45,486 nucleotides of DNA, from positions 1 to 45,486 of the forward strand of contig JAAZKK010000061.1 in the NCBI GenBank assembly GCA_012799825.1, in the 5' to 3' direction. Positions 1 through 8,315 of this stretch are shown piece after piece. The translations under genes were made by a program, and so were the position numbers. Within the stretch, counting starts at the first letter, position 1. Every line of letters begins with the position of its first letter. The DNA is from Clostridiaceae bacterium. Its GTDB lineage: Bacteria > Bacillota > Clostridia > Saccharofermentanales > DTU023. The notes under the pieces are model-generated. The model ran no database searches, was not told the DNA's origin, and saw only the letters and a program-made list of their open reading frames with translations.

Positions 1-2
1 CC

Positions 3-926
3 GGCGATGTGCTCTACTTTAACGAGGCTACAATTTACAGCGAAAGCGAGCGACGTGAAAAATACTGTTTTACCGGCGTGCTGGAAAACGGCGTTTTCCT
101 TGTCGGAACGGATGTTGCGGCGGGAACATACGATGTTTGCGCAGCAGAGCATTTGAAAGAGGGCGACAAGCCCGTTTGCGAGATCTATGCCGATTATTAC
201 GGCCGTCCCGATCCTGTAAGGAAATATGAGCTGTCCACCGGCTCGGCCGAGGTGACGGTTGCAGACGGCGAGTTTATCCTGGTGGATCATGCGGTTATTA
301 TGGCAGACCCGCTCTCTCTTACGTCGAAAGAAACAAACAAGGAAGAGCAGAAAGAAACGAATAAAGGAGAACAGAAAGAAACGATGAAGAATAATGAAAT
401 GAACTTTGCGGAAGGTTTCGTTGCCAGCGAAAGCCCGACGATTTTTGTAGATATCCTCATGGACAGCGGCGCTCACATTGTACTGGAGCTGGATGCTGAC
501 GCGGCCCCGATCACGGTGGCCAATTTTCAAAAGCTGGTCGGTGAACATTTTTATGACGGCATTATCTTTCACCGCATTATCGCCGGCTTTATGATTCAAG
601 GTGGCGACCCTGACGGGATTGGGACGGGCGGCTCCGATGAGAACATCAAAGGCGAGTTTGCCGCAAACGGCGTCGACAATCCGATCGCGCATGAACGCGG
701 TGTCATTTCGATGGCGCGGGCAAACGACTACAATTCTGCGAGCTCGCAGTTTTTCATTTGCCACGATGACGCGCCGCACCTTGACGGCATGTACGCTGCG
801 TTCGGCAGGGTGGTAAGCGGCATTGAGGAAGTTGACCGCATCGCGTCACTTCCAACTGACCATTACGACTATCCCGATACGCCGCCTGTCATGGAGCGTG
901 TCTTCTTCGTCGAGCACGTTGGCTGA
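3..926 (+). CDS. Cyclophilin-type peptidyl-prolyl isomerase with extra N-terminal domain (5' partial)
   Basis: The reading frame is open to the window edge (codons start at base 3), so the true start lies upstream; the GTG at 9 is only the first in-frame start visible. The C-terminal half, about residues 140-305, is a cyclophilin: it shows FHRIIAGFMIQGGDP, the SSQFFICHDDAPHLDGMYAAFGRV block and the final VFFVEHVG. This family isomerises X-Pro bonds in folding proteins. The N-terminal about 100 residues are a different domain with a GVFLVGTDVAAGTYDV motif, which I know as a short beta-rich module in secreted or lipid-anchored Gram-positive proteins, so an extracellular location is plausible but the signal region is missing. 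The two parts are joined by a charged linker that repeats KETNKxEQ. An internal ATG at 384 could start a stand-alone cyclophilin, but its Shine-Dalgarno spacing is poor. Confidence 0.88.
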   Translation, partial: GDVLYFNEATIYSESERREKYCFTGVLENGVFLVGTDVAAGTYDVCAAEHLKEGDKPVCEIYADYYGRPDPVRKYELSTGSAEVTVADGEFILVDHAVIMADPLSLTSKETNKEEQKETNKGEQKETMKNNEMNFAEGFVASESPTIFVDILMDSGAHIVLELDADAAPITVANFQKLVGEHFYDGIIFHRIIAGFMIQGGDPDGIGTGGSDENIKGEFAANGVDNPIAHERGVISMARANDYNSASSQFFICHDDAPHLDGMYAAFGRVVSGIEEVDRIASLPTDHYDYPDTPPVMERVFFVEHVG

Positions 927-1161
927 AGGGAGAGCAAAGTATCCATCACCTATCTGCCGGCGGTATCGTCTTCGTTGAACGTGTGGGTTGATGGCTGATC
1001 GCCACTTGGTCACCTCTACCGTCACATCATGTCCTTTTCGTCGAGTACATGTAGAAGACCATGTGTAACGAACAATACACTCGATATGTATCAAACGACA
1101 CATAGCGGCTCCTTTTCTTGCGGTTCAACTCAGCGAGGCGTATGCTTTGACTAACATGACT

Positions 1162-1197
1162 TTTTAAGCGCTCGGGACAGCGCTTAAAACCGTCCCG
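1162..1197 (+). promoter_or_regulatory. Two mutually exclusive hairpins in the leader of the ABC receptor gene
   Basis: The 316-base gap 927-1242 contains no gene I can support. Its clearest structure is TTTTAAGCGCT-CGGGAC-AGCGCTTAAAA (1162-1189), a perfect 11-bp stem with a 6-base loop. The loop CGGGAC is itself complementary to GTCCCG at 1192-1197, just two bases after the stem. The two-base linker looks too short for both helices to stack as an H-type pseudoknot, so the second pairing probably competes with the first. Position, 45 bases before the start codon, fits an attenuator or ligand-responsive leader. I do not recognise a TPP or other known riboswitch signature. Confidence 0.45.
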
Positions 1198-1242
1198 CAG
1201 AGTGCACCGGGCGTTCGATCATGGTGCCGAAGGAGTATAAAA

Positions 1243-2364
1243 ATGAAAACGAAAAAGAGGAAAACGCTGCTTGTGACGGCGCTATTGATAGCACTTCTGA
1301 TGATGGCGTCCGCTTGTGCGAACACAACGACGCCGGATGATACATCGCCATCTGAGACAGTAACGTCAAGTACAGCGACAGAGGCAATAGTTCCGGACGT
1401 GACAGAACCGGAAACGACGGAACCCGAAACGACAGAACCGGACGAATCTTCGCCGCCTTCCGGCGATAAAGTCGAATTGAACATAGTAGGACTCAAGGGC
1501 CCGACGAGCATGGGACTTGCGCCGCTTGTCCTTTCCGCTGCGGATGGAGAAGAGACGTTTGATATCAGCTTTTCTGTTGTCGGCGCGCCGACCGATGTGG
1601 CTCCATTGATCGTCAAAGGGGAGGCCGATCTCGCAGCCGTTCCCGCTAACCTTGCCTCTGTGCTCTACAACAAAACAGAGGGCGGCATATCGGTGGTTTC
1701 CGTGAATACGCTCGGTGTTCTCAATATTGTTGAGCGCGGCGAAGAGGTCACGACGCTCGCAGATCTCAAAGGCAAAACCGTTTATGCGTCCGGTCAGGGC
1801 GCGGTTCCCGAGTATGTATTTAACATGCTTTTGGAGAAAGAAGGGCTTGACCCGTCGAGTGATCTTGACATCGAGTGGCTGGCAGAACACACGGAAGTTG
1901 TGTCCAATCTGGCGGCGAATGATGGATCGGCCGCTCTTCTGCCGCAACCTTTCGTCACAGTCGCGCAACAACAGCTTGAAGATTTGAGAGTTGCGATCGA
2001 TCTCAATACGGTCTGGGAGAGCAATATGGGAGATGCAGGCCTCATCATGGGGGTTCTTGTCGCTCGAAATGAAGTCATCGAGGCTCATCCTGAAGCGGTT
2101 GCCGATTTTGTAAAGCGGTATGAACAATCGATTGCGTTCGTCAACGACAACCCGGAAGACGCATCTAAAATGATTGAGCAGCTCGACATTTTCAAGGCGG
2201 CGATTGCACAGAAAGCGATCCCCCATTGTCACATACATTTCATGACAGGTGAACCGATGAAGACTTCTCTTTCAGGGTTTCTCGATCTCCTATACGATGT
2301 CGATCCGAAATCGGTCGGCGGAGAACTGCCGCCGGATGATTTCTACTATTCGCCCAACCGGTAA
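1243..2364 (+). CDS. NitT/TauT-type ABC transporter substrate-binding lipoprotein
   Basis: A 373-residue extracytoplasmic receptor that should capture a small ligand and hand it to the permease-ATPase encoded next. The N-terminus has a basic start (MKTKKRKT), a hydrophobic stretch and the lipobox ASAC, so it is a membrane-anchored lipoprotein. A disordered Thr/Glu/Pro linker with repeats of EPETT follows (about residues 26-75). The folded part shows the SsuA/ThiY-like pattern: a GPTSMGLAPLV start, GEADLAAVPANLASVLYNK, and DLKGKTVYASGQGAVPEYVFNMLL. The start ATG has AAGGAG seven bases upstream. Twelve bases separate it from the permease-ATPase gene, so they form one unit. The ligand cannot be told from sequence; sulfonates, nitrate, bicarbonate and thiamine precursors are all known for the family. 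Confidence 0.88.
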   Translation: MKTKKRKTLLVTALLIALLMMASACANTTTPDDTSPSETVTSSTATEAIVPDVTEPETTEPETTEPDESSPPSGDKVELNIVGLKGPTSMGLAPLVLSAADGEETFDISFSVVGAPTDVAPLIVKGEADLAAVPANLASVLYNKTEGGISVVSVNTLGVLNIVERGEEVTTLADLKGKTVYASGQGAVPEYVFNMLLEKEGLDPSSDLDIEWLAEHTEVVSNLAANDGSAALLPQPFVTVAQQQLEDLRVAIDLNTVWESNMGDAGLIMGVLVARNEVIEAHPEAVADFVKRYEQSIAFVNDNPEDASKMIEQLDIFKAAIAQKAIPHCHIHFMTGEPMKTSLSGFLDLLYDVDPKSVGGELPPDDFYYSPNR

Positions 2365-2376
2365 AGTGCTGTCGAC

Positions 2377-3981
2377 GTGAAACCTGATCGGAGAAAAAAC
2401 AGAATTTGGTATAGCTTGGGAGGGGTGCTGCTTTTACTTGTTGTTTGGCAGCTCCTCTCTCTTTTTTCAGGAACAAAATTCCTGTTGCCGCCGCCGCGAG
2501 ATGTAGCAGTGCGATTTGGTCAGCTTTTTACTGAAAAAGAAGGCTGGCTTGCGGTCATTCAGTCGGGAGAACGCATCTTGCAAGGCGTCTTCCTATCTGC
2601 GACAGTCGCGGTTATCCTCGCTTTTGTCGCGTGGCGCGTAAAGGTTATGCAGCGGCTGATCGCGCCGTTTGTACTTCTCATGAAGACCGTGCCGATCGTC
2701 TCCTTCATCCTGATCGCCCTATTCTTTCTGGGAAATCAGGTGTTGACAATATTCATTTGCGGGCTGGTCGTTTTTCCTATGGTCTATGAGAGCGTGCTCG
2801 CCGCTTTATCAGGCGTTAGCCATGAACTTCTTGAGATGGCGCACGTTTTTTGTCTTAAAAAACGCGACACGCTCCGATTCATTATCGTTCCTTCATGTCG
2901 AGATCCGTTTCTCGCCGCAATGAGCGTCGCGATCGGCATGGCTTGGAAAGCCGGCGTTGCTTCCGAAGTTCTCTCTCTTGCCAAGCCGTCCGTCGGCTGG
3001 CACCTCCACGATTCTCGCCTGTACCTTGACATGGAAGGACTGCTTGCGTGGACGCTTGCGATTGTGCTTTTATCTTTTATCTCGGAAAAACTGATCATCT
3101 TTGTGTTGTGCCGGGCGATGTCTTACGTTGGCCGCAAGCTCCCGGAAAAGACAAAACGCATGGCCCGTTCGGCGGAAGAGAAGTCTGCTGATGATGTCGG
3201 AAAGCAGTCAGCAGAAGACGTCGAAAAGAAACCGGCATCTTTAGAAATGACAAAAGGTGCGATAGATGTGAGTAATTATGTGCTGTCGGGCGATCAGGCA
3301 GTTGCCTTGTCGGACGATATGGCGTCGAAAGTGACTCGTCGTGATCCTTCCAAATATGCGAACGGAACGGGTCATTCTGCTGTAATCACGATCGACGGGC
3401 TCGACAAAGCCTTTGGAGAGACCGTTCTATTCCGACAATTTTCGGCAGTGTTGCCGCTTGATCGCCCCCTCATTGTCAACGGCGCATCCGGATCAGGAAA
3501 AACAACCTTGCTCCGTATGCTTGCATCGCTTGAGCGTCAGGATGTCGGTGTTATTTCAGGCGTTCCGGCAAACGGTCGCTTCGTCTTTCAGGAAAATCGT
3601 CTGATTCCACAACTTTCCGCGCGCGACAACATCCGCGTAGTTTTGCCGGATTACGACGGCAACCGTGCCGACGCGTTGCTTCAGCGCCTGGACTTGTCGG
3701 ATGTTAGCGATCAACCTGCCGCATTGTTGTCAGGCGGAGAAAAACGTCGAGTGGCGATTGCGCGCGCCATAGCGCCTAAGTCGGGCATCCTTTTTCTCGA
3801 CGAACCTCTTCGCGAACTGGATGAAAAACGCGAGACGGAGGCCATCCGTCTGATTTTGGACGCATTTACGCAAGCGCCTGTCATTCTCGCCGCACACGAT
3901 GTGCGCCTGATTGACAAGTTTAAAGCACGGGTGCTTACGCTTGAACGAGTTCAAGACGCAAGCGCGGAAGAAACGACATAA
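2377..3981 (+). CDS. ABC importer permease fused to its ATPase (SsuC-SsuB-type fusion)
   Basis: A 534-residue single chain combining two subunits that are usually separate genes. Residues about 1-255 form a BPD_transp_1-type permease with about six membrane segments, ending near LIIFVLCRAMSYVGRKLP. Residues about 256-330 are a charged, low-complexity linker (SAEEKSADDVGKQSAEDVEKK). Residues about 335-534 are a full ATPase: Walker A GASGSGKTT, Q-loop VFQENRL, signature LSGGEKRR, Walker B ILFLDEP and H-loop AAHD. The D-loop reads RELD rather than the common SALD. The GTG start follows the receptor stop by 12 bases with no strong Shine-Dalgarno, suggesting translational coupling. Because ABC importers need two permeases and two ATPases, the fusion would act as a homodimer. 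All catalytic motifs are present, so I expect it to be functional. Confidence 0.87.
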   Translation: MKPDRRKNRIWYSLGGVLLLLVVWQLLSLFSGTKFLLPPPRDVAVRFGQLFTEKEGWLAVIQSGERILQGVFLSATVAVILAFVAWRVKVMQRLIAPFVLLMKTVPIVSFILIALFFLGNQVLTIFICGLVVFPMVYESVLAALSGVSHELLEMAHVFCLKKRDTLRFIIVPSCRDPFLAAMSVAIGMAWKAGVASEVLSLAKPSVGWHLHDSRLYLDMEGLLAWTLAIVLLSFISEKLIIFVLCRAMSYVGRKLPEKTKRMARSAEEKSADDVGKQSAEDVEKKPASLEMTKGAIDVSNYVLSGDQAVALSDDMASKVTRRDPSKYANGTGHSAVITIDGLDKAFGETVLFRQFSAVLPLDRPLIVNGASGSGKTTLLRMLASLERQDVGVISGVPANGRFVFQENRLIPQLSARDNIRVVLPDYDGNRADALLQRLDLSDVSDQPAALLSGGEKRRVAIARAIAPKSGILFLDEPLRELDEKRETEAIRLILDAFTQAPVILAAHDVRLIDKFKARVLTLERVQDASAEETT

Positions 3982-4107
3982 AACAGGGTTTGCCAGAATC
4001 AGTTGGCAGTCTATGATCGGATGTTAAACACGATCAAAACGACACGAGACCGGGACGAAATAGAATCATGTCGTAGTTTCGAGTTTGCGCATCACGCGCG
4101 AACAACA

Positions 4108-6045
4108 TCACTGTTCCTTAATCGTTCCGTCATGGAATGCTTCAATAAGTTCGCGCAAGTCTTCGATTTGCGCGTTGATTTCTTTGCCTAAGTCCGTGTT
4201 ATGTACCATCAGGCGTTGCGGCATTGGCTCCATGATGTGCAAGCGTGGTGTATAACTTCCCATATCGTTTTCAATCGTCTGGTAGTCGTGGTGTTCGGCG
4301 AGCGCCAGATGATGAGAGTTAAAGATCAGCGTGTAGCCGTTGATGCCTGTGCGTTTCTGATACGCTTTGGCCAATCCGCCGTCAATGACGTAGAGACGTC
4401 CGTTGGCTTTGACGGGCGTTTCTCCGCTTTTGACGGGAACATGGCCGTTTATGATGCGCGAATTATCGGGATTGAGCCCAAAATCGGCGAGGATCATCTT
4501 GCACGTCTCCTCTTGCGAAGAAAATGTGTAGTAGGGATCATAGATCTCTTTACGAATCGCCTTATCTTCTACGAAGAAATTTTCAAATGTTGACATCTGG
4601 CTTTTTCCGAACATGGGGGATTCCGAACCGCACCAGAGATACCACAACTTGTCTGCGGCGTCTGAAGTGTGATCCGCCAAGCGGCCTTGGAAATAGGCCT
4701 CTCTAATCTTGACGTTTAGGATATCTAAAAGAGCGCGTCCCTTATAGGTTTTGCCATCGACTGCAACCGATCGCAGTTCCCCTTCTTTGGTCAGCGGGAT
4801 GCAGCCGTGGAAAAGCAAGTTGCGGTTGACGATTTTGTAGGTGCTTCCTTTCTCGTACAGGAATCGGACGTGACGGTGGAGCGGTTCGCTGTGCTTGAAC
4901 GAGACCGCGATATTGTACATGACGTCTTCCTCATCCTTTGTGAGGCGGAGCGGATCGTCAGGATCGATGGTCGGGAAGTTCGTATCGAGCAACGGATAAC
5001 GTTTGTCGCCGACAACGTATTCGCCAGTTTTGAAATCCACGTTTTTAAGCACATTCCGCTGAGCCATGTTCCATTCGGGATGGCGCTCGAGCATTTGGCC
5101 TTCCAGCTTAAACTGAATGATCGATATGGCTTTATGCATGCGGGCGGCTTGGTCGTCATCAATCAATGCCGCTTTCGGCAAATCATAATGGTGTACTTTG
5201 AAACGTTCGCAGGGATCATCGCCATATACTTCCGCTGCGAACGATGAAAGGGGTCGCAGATTAATTCCGTAGCCGTCTTCCATGAAGTCGAAAGAATTAT
5301 ATGCGATGCCGATGCGGACAACGATGGCCATACAGGGTTCATTTCCTGCGGCGGCGCCCATCCAAACGATGTCGTGGTTGCCCCATTGGACGTCGACGTC
5401 CGAGAACTGCATAAGTTCTTCCATGATGCGATGCGGTCCGGGGCCGCGGTCAAAAATGTCACCCAGGATATGGAGTGTGTTGACGCAGATATCCTGCACC
5501 ATGACACAGAGTGCTTCGATGAAGGTGAAAGCGGCATCTTCCTCAATGACGAACCGAATCATATCGTTGATGTATGACTTTTTATTCTCATCTCGGAAGG
5601 CAAACAGTAATTCGGTAATGATATCGGTGTATTGTTCCGGAATTTTTGAAGAAATTGCGCTCCACGAGTATTTTGCGCCGATATGGCTGACAAGCGCGAT
5701 CAGGCGATAAATCGTAATGGCCAACCAGTCCGGCTCAATTCTGCCTGATGATTTCAGGATCGACAGAACACGCTTCGGGTCGTAGATCAGGTTGGCTAGC
5801 TGGTTCTGCTCATTTTGTGTCAGCTCATAGGCAAAGAGCTCTGATATTTTGAGCCGGATATTGCCTGACGCGCTTCGCAAAATGTGAATAAACCCTGTAT
5901 CTTCGCCGTGCAAGTCTGAGAAAAAATACTCCGTGCCCTTGGGAAGTTCGTTGAGGGCACGGAGTCGGATGATTTCAGCACGAGCCGCCTTCGCTGTCGG
6001 AAAACGCTCTGCTAACATGTTTAAAAATTTGATGTCATTTTTCAT
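4108..6045 (-). CDS. fbp: Fructose-1,6-bisphosphatase, class III
   Basis: A 645-residue protein of the size and sequence type of the Firmicutes class III enzyme, which hydrolyses fructose-1,6-bisphosphate to fructose-6-phosphate in gluconeogenesis. It starts MKNDIKFLNMLAERFP and carries metallophosphatase motifs in order: FSDLHGEDTGF, LGDIFDRGPGPHRIMEEL, WGNHDIVWMGAAAGN, and near the C-terminus INGHVPVKSGETPVKA plus VIDGG. I chose the ATG at 6045, not the ORF start at 6060, because GGAGG lies just upstream of 6045 and would otherwise fall within the coding sequence. It converges with the ABC permease-ATPase gene; the 126 bases between them show no obvious strong terminator. Cytoplasmic; the family usually uses manganese. 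Confidence 0.95.
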   Translation of the reverse strand: MKNDIKFLNMLAERFPTAKAARAEIIRLRALNELPKGTEYFFSDLHGEDTGFIHILRSASGNIRLKISELFAYELTQNEQNQLANLIYDPKRVLSILKSSGRIEPDWLAITIYRLIALVSHIGAKYSWSAISSKIPEQYTDIITELLFAFRDENKKSYINDMIRFVIEEDAAFTFIEALCVMVQDICVNTLHILGDIFDRGPGPHRIMEELMQFSDVDVQWGNHDIVWMGAAAGNEPCMAIVVRIGIAYNSFDFMEDGYGINLRPLSSFAAEVYGDDPCERFKVHHYDLPKAALIDDDQAARMHKAISIIQFKLEGQMLERHPEWNMAQRNVLKNVDFKTGEYVVGDKRYPLLDTNFPTIDPDDPLRLTKDEEDVMYNIAVSFKHSEPLHRHVRFLYEKGSTYKIVNRNLLFHGCIPLTKEGELRSVAVDGKTYKGRALLDILNVKIREAYFQGRLADHTSDAADKLWYLWCGSESPMFGKSQMSTFENFFVEDKAIRKEIYDPYYTFSSQEETCKMILADFGLNPDNSRIINGHVPVKSGETPVKANGRLYVIDGGLAKAYQKRTGINGYTLIFNSHHLALAEHHDYQTIENDMGSYTPRLHIMEPMPQRLMVHNTDLGKEINAQIEDLRELIEAFHDGTIKEQ

Positions 6046-6084
6046 GGGAAACCTCCACATTCCGGCTCATTCAAAGCCTCTTTC

Positions 6085-6348
6085 TTAGAAACTGTTTAAA
6101 CCGTTCCGTTCAACATCGAAAAACGCTTTTGTTCTCATGAAACGGTGCTGTTCATAAAATTCCGCAATTTCGAAAACTGCGTAGTATTCATTACGAGTTA
6201 TTTGCTTTATCAACAACCCCGCACAGTCGTAAGACAATTGTTTATGGCGCCATCTTGCAGTCGCGGGGAAAGCTTCTATGCGGCTGACGCCTGCGTCGAC
6301 AACCTCAAGACTCTTTTCATGATCAATTTCATAGTACCACAGCGCCAT
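6085..6348 (-). CDS. Possible small hypothetical protein or gene remnant
   Basis: An open frame downstream of the prolyl-tRNA editing gene on the same strand. From the ATG at 6348 it would give 87 residues (MALWYYEIDHEKSLEVVDAG... to RNGLNSF). The composition looks like a real soluble protein, unlike the opposite-strand ORF over the same bases. The frame extends upstream into the prolyl-tRNA editing gene, where it is only a shadow. There is no convincing ribosome binding site and I recognise no family. It may be a decayed gene. It occupies most of the gap 6046-6422, where I see nothing else. Confidence 0.3.
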   Translation of the reverse strand: MALWYYEIDHEKSLEVVDAGVSRIEAFPATARWRHKQLSYDCAGLLIKQITRNEYYAVFEIAEFYEQHRFMRTKAFFDVERNGLNSF

Positions 6349-6422
6349 TGCCGTACGACACGATAAACGAGCAAGATATCTATTTGGACATTGTTGTCGA
6401 ATGCGAATTGACGGGCTTGCAA

Positions 6423-6911
6423 TTATATCTCCACAATATGCACCGCATTTCCATGCTCTTCGATGAGATCCAATAAGTCCTTGACGTTCAGCCATACGGT
6501 CGCTGTATTGTCGTTCGGGTGACATCCGATTCGTGCATTTCTCTCAAGAAAGCTTTTATCTAAATAAAATTCAACGCGTATTTCATCGTCATTGAGCAGC
6601 CCTAAGGGTGTGACTGAACCGGGTTCCAGCTTCATAATGTCAAACAGATCATCGCCCGATGCGAAGCTGAGCGGTTTCGTTCCGTGCGCATTTCTAAAAG
6701 CTTTCAAATCAACACGCTTGTCTCCTCGTACGGTGATCAAGTAGTAATTTCTCTTTTTCTTGTCGCGAACGAAAAGGTTTTTCGCATTGTCTTCAGGGTA
6801 AGGCAGATCAATTTCAGCCCATTCGTCCATGTTGTAAACGGCTTTATGCTCAGTTGCTTCGTAAGAAATTCCCTTTTCGTCAAGGAAATCATATATCTCT
6901 TTTTTGTTCAT
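6423..6911 (-). CDS. Prolyl-tRNA editing protein (YbaK/ProX-like deacylase)
   Basis: A 162-residue YbaK/EbsC-fold protein expected to hydrolyse mischarged aminoacyl-tRNAPro (usually Ala-tRNAPro) in trans, safeguarding translation. The family pattern is clear: GISYEATEHKAVYNMDEW, then AKNLFVRDKKKRNYYLITVRGDKRVDLK (the conserved lysine-rich segment), and a late GSVTPLGLLND motif, which in this family shapes the substrate pocket. The ORF track begins at a TTG; I prefer the ATG five codons later (6911), which has GAAGG eight bases upstream. It is followed on the same strand by the doubtful ORF at 6085-6348 and then fbp, with a gap too large to prove an operon. Confidence 0.88.
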   Translation of the reverse strand: MNKKEIYDFLDEKGISYEATEHKAVYNMDEWAEIDLPYPEDNAKNLFVRDKKKRNYYLITVRGDKRVDLKAFRNAHGTKPLSFASGDDLFDIMKLEPGSVTPLGLLNDDEIRVEFYLDKSFLERNARIGCHPNDNTATVWLNVKDLLDLIEEHGNAVHIVEI

Positions 6912-7507
6912 GTTTTTTACCTTCAATTTCTAGCAAGTCATAGCACGAAAACGGCTACTCCATTTTTTTTATTATCCTTATCGAATCTTCAGCCACCCAT
7001 TCCCCTGCTACTCATTTCCTGTTGTCCGTCATCTGCCGGCATTACGCGATTAAAGACAAGTTCTTTTACGATACATGGCATCAATGTGATTGCCATGTAT
7101 GAAGATGTGTAATCTATTCTGCCACAATCCGGAAAATGATTATCTTACAATTCTGATATCGGAAAATGCTGCTCATCTCATTTGCGCTCGAGCTTATACT
7201 TTATCGTATTGTTTATTTTTCTAGGGTCAATATTTTAATTATAGTTAAATACTGCAAGGACTATGCTTTGAAGACATGCTTATAGTCTTGGCGGATCGTT
7301 GAATGAATTTCGATTGACATGACGATTGCATTAAGATGTGATATGAAGATATAGGCAGAATAGCAAAATAGTAAGAATATCGTATGAAGAGACAGGCAGG
7401 ACAACAAGTTAGGATGAACATCGAAGGAAGAAACTGAAGAGTCATTTCCTGCCAGGGAATCAAGAGGGAAGGCCGGCGATGTTATTGCCGAACAGGAAGG
7501 TGCGACA
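6912..7507. other. 596-base AT-rich intergenic region with a 10-bp inverted repeat
   Basis: This gap separates divergent genes, so it should hold promoters for the editing protein (minus) and Maf (plus). The one structure I can point to is ATACATGGCA-N10-TGCCATGTAT at 7071-7100, a perfect 10-bp inverted repeat with a 10-base loop. It has no T-tract, so it is more like an operator or RNA hairpin than a terminator. The ORFs called here (for example 7245-7463 minus) have unnatural composition and no ribosome binding site. Confidence 0.5.
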
Positions 7508-8098
7508 ATGAAGTTAATTTTGGCCAGCCAGTCGCCAAGGAGGCGTGAACTGCTGGCGATGACGGGGTTTTCGTTTGATGTTGTGCCTGCGTCATGTGAT
7601 GAGCACCATGTTATAGAAATGCTTGACGATAAGAATTCGCCGACGCATGTCGTTGAGGCGCTGTCTTTTGCTAAGGCGACGCGTGTTCTGGAAGATAATC
7701 CGGATGCGATCGTGCTCGGAGCGGATACCGTCGTGAGTTTAGACGGTGTGTTTTACGGGAAACCGGAGGATGAAGCGGACGCGCGGAGAATGTTGCGAGA
7801 ATTGGCCGGAAGGACACACCTCGTGGCAACAGGTGTTACGATCCTGACAGGCTCATCGTCGGAAGTTTTTTCGGTATTGTCGGAAGTAACGTTCTATCCC
7901 TTGTCATCCATTATAGAATCGCTCATTGATCGTTACGTCGCAACAGGTGCACCGCTTGACAAGGCCGGCGCGTACGGCATCCAAGAGCTGGGCGGTCTTC
8001 TCATCTCAGAGATACAAGGCGACTTTTTTTCTGTAATGGGTTTGCCGGTCGCTGAAGTGTATCAGCGGCTCGCCCCTTTTGCCCCGTTTGACCGGTAA
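7508..8098 (+). CDS. maf: Maf-family nucleoside triphosphate pyrophosphatase
   Basis: A 196-residue Maf protein that hydrolyses non-canonical or excess nucleoside triphosphates to monophosphates, linked in Bacilli to septum formation and dTTP/UTP control. It opens with the family hallmark LILASQSPRRRELL (SxSPRR), followed by VEALSFAKA, LGADTVVSLDG with the catalytic aspartate, GKPEDEADARRML, and DKAGAYGIQELGG. Length matches the family. AGGAAGG lies upstream of the ATG at 7508. It stands alone: the gap upstream is long, and the gene downstream converges on it across an inverted repeat. Confidence 0.95.
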   Translation: MKLILASQSPRRRELLAMTGFSFDVVPASCDEHHVIEMLDDKNSPTHVVEALSFAKATRVLEDNPDAIVLGADTVVSLDGVFYGKPEDEADARRMLRELAGRTHLVATGVTILTGSSSEVFSVLSEVTFYPLSSIIESLIDRYVATGAPLDKAGAYGIQELGGLLISEIQGDFFSVMGLPVAEVYQRLAPFAPFDR

Positions 8099-8160
8099 AC
8101 GGAGTATTTGCTGCCCCTATTGTCGGCTCGTATCACGGTTGCGCTTTATCTAAATATCTA

Positions 8161-8189
8161 AGGCGCCCGTATTAGCGAAGTAGGCGCCT
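8161..8189. terminator. Candidate bidirectional hairpin between convergent genes
   Basis: AGGCGCC at 8161-8167 pairs with GGCGCCT at 8183-8189, and the outer bases TCTA/TAGA extend the stem. It lies between Maf and the sulfatase gene, which converge. The loop repeats ATTAGCGAAG, which recurs just after the hairpin. There is no clear T-tract, so termination efficiency is uncertain. Confidence 0.4.
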
Positions 8190-8315
8190 AGATTAGCGAA
8201 GGATGGATAGATTTGTTTGCCGTGACGGGCGGCAGAATGAGGACGCGTCCTCGCGAAAGTCAATGCAGTGGGCGTATGTTCGTTGCTATTACATTTCGTC
8301 GCACTCAAAATGCGA

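Noticed and set aside
927-1242. TPP or other known riboswitch before the NitT/TauT-type importer
   Set aside because: The conserved thiamine-box sequences are not present; only an unclassified hairpin pair can be supported.
1366-2238. 290-residue minus-strand ORF
   Set aside because: It is antisense to the lipoprotein receptor, rich in Arg/Phe/His as typical of shadows, with no recognisable motif.
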